Below are positions 63,843 through 64,000 of a stretch of 64,000 bases of DNA, one piece after another. The notes beneath the pieces are model-generated. The model did no database searches. It was given only the letters and a program-made list of their open reading frames with translations, and was not told the origin of the DNA. The DNA comes from Sandaracinaceae bacterium (lineage in GTDB: Bacteria; Myxococcota_A; Polyangia; Polyangiales; Sandaracinaceae). The DNA lies in the NCBI GenBank assembly GCA_019637095.1, contig JAHBWG010000001.1:124001-188000 (forward strand). The letters run 5' to 3'. The number at the start of each line of letters is the position of its first letter. The stretch's first letter is position 1. Made by a program: the position numbers and the translations under genes.

Positions 63843-64000
63843 TCAGCCCTCGACGCCGCGGATCGTCACGGTGAGCCCGCCCTCCTCGGGCGACTCGAAC
63901 GTCAGCGCGTAGCCGTGCCGCTCGGCGACGTCGCGCACGATGTGCAGCCCCAGGCCCAGCCCCGTCGGGCGGCGCTGGCGCGCGTCGCCGCCGCGGAACT
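63843..64000 (-). CDS. Sensor histidine kinase, C-terminal end (partial)
   Basis: Only the last about 52 codons lie in the window; the gene continues beyond 64000. The reading on the minus strand is FRGGDARQRRPTGLGLGLHIVRDVAERHG, then YALTFES and TVTIRGVEG, stop at 63843-63845. G-L-G-L-G-L-x-I-V-R is the G2 box of HATPase_c, so this is the ATP-binding tail of a two-component sensor. Nothing can be said of its input domain. Confidence 0.85.
   Translation of the reverse strand, partial: FRGGDARQRRPTGLGLGLHIVRDVAERHGYALTFESPEEGGLTVTIRGVEG

Overview
The window is a densely packed stretch of very GC-rich bacterial chromosome. Third codon positions are almost all G or C, GTG starts are common, and neighbouring genes often overlap by 4 bp. 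Several traits point to a predatory or social myxobacterium (Myxococcota), probably order Polyangiales and Sandaracinus-like: many secreted lipoproteins with Asp-Ala-Gly (DAG) runs or Cys-rich repeats, a MYXO-CTERM-like C-terminal signal, MopE-type and thrombospondin-type-3-like Ca-binding motifs, a Pkn-type Ser/Thr kinase, a LexA-boxed imuA-imuB-dnaE2 operon, and a caspase carrying PPC domains. The taxon is inferred from gene style; there is no rRNA or marker gene here. I found no tRNA, rRNA, CRISPR array, intact IS element or phage block.

Layout. 1-9.7 kb: a 5'-truncated Ca-binding-repeat protein, two lipoproteins, a Uma2 nuclease, then a minus-strand run of MFS transporter, lipoprotein and a very large HYR/Fn3/alpha-beta-hydrolase lipoprotein. 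9.8-15.1 kb: a QEGLA-motif metallopeptidase-like protein, a MYXO-CTERM-like surface protein and two secreted proteins. 15.1-19.5 kb: lipid/terpenoid-type redox genes under local control, namely a TetR regulator with a near-perfect AT-rich operator translationally coupled to a CrtI-like oxidoreductase, and a fatty acid desaturase followed by its MerR regulator. 19.5-24.4 kb: a hydrolase lipoprotein, two hot-dog thioesterases, an SSB paralogue, free-Met-R-sulfoxide reductase and a MopE-like lipoprotein.

24.5-27.3 kb: a small zinc-ribbon/lipobox/MopE protein coupled to a radical SAM/SPASM enzyme behind an exact sigma-54 consensus, then an Rpn-type nuclease. 27.4-32.6 kb: the SOS mutasome imuA-imuB-dnaE2. 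32.7-40.3 kb: SlyD-like isomerase, a 28-residue Cys-repeat protein, acyl-CoA dehydrogenase, small lipoproteins, a Ser/Thr kinase (frameshifted near its end) and an M48-type metalloprotease. 40.3-47.8 kb: a second zinc-ribbon/lipobox protein, coupled this time to a Sir2 deacylase; a five-PPC caspase; a POT peptide transporter with an enlarged loop; and a damaged nucleotidyltransferase locus. 47.8-59.1 kb: BoxD/PaaZ-type aldehyde dehydrogenase, amidohydrolase, SNF2 helicase, phosphohexomutase, TPR lipoprotein and a small overlapping gene pair. 59.1-64 kb: membrane protein, gamma-glutamyltransferase, DMT exporter, a frameshifted orphan gene, an FAD monooxygenase and the 3' end of a histidine kinase.

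The best candidates for something undescribed are: (1) two unlinked operons that each start with a CX2C-X10-CX2C zinc ribbon placed in front of a lipobox and continue through a GTGA overlap into an enzyme; (2) a family of dispersed hairpin clusters inserted directly after stop codons; and (3) two frameshifts that are both repaired by restoring one CG dinucleotide in a GTCGCGCG run.
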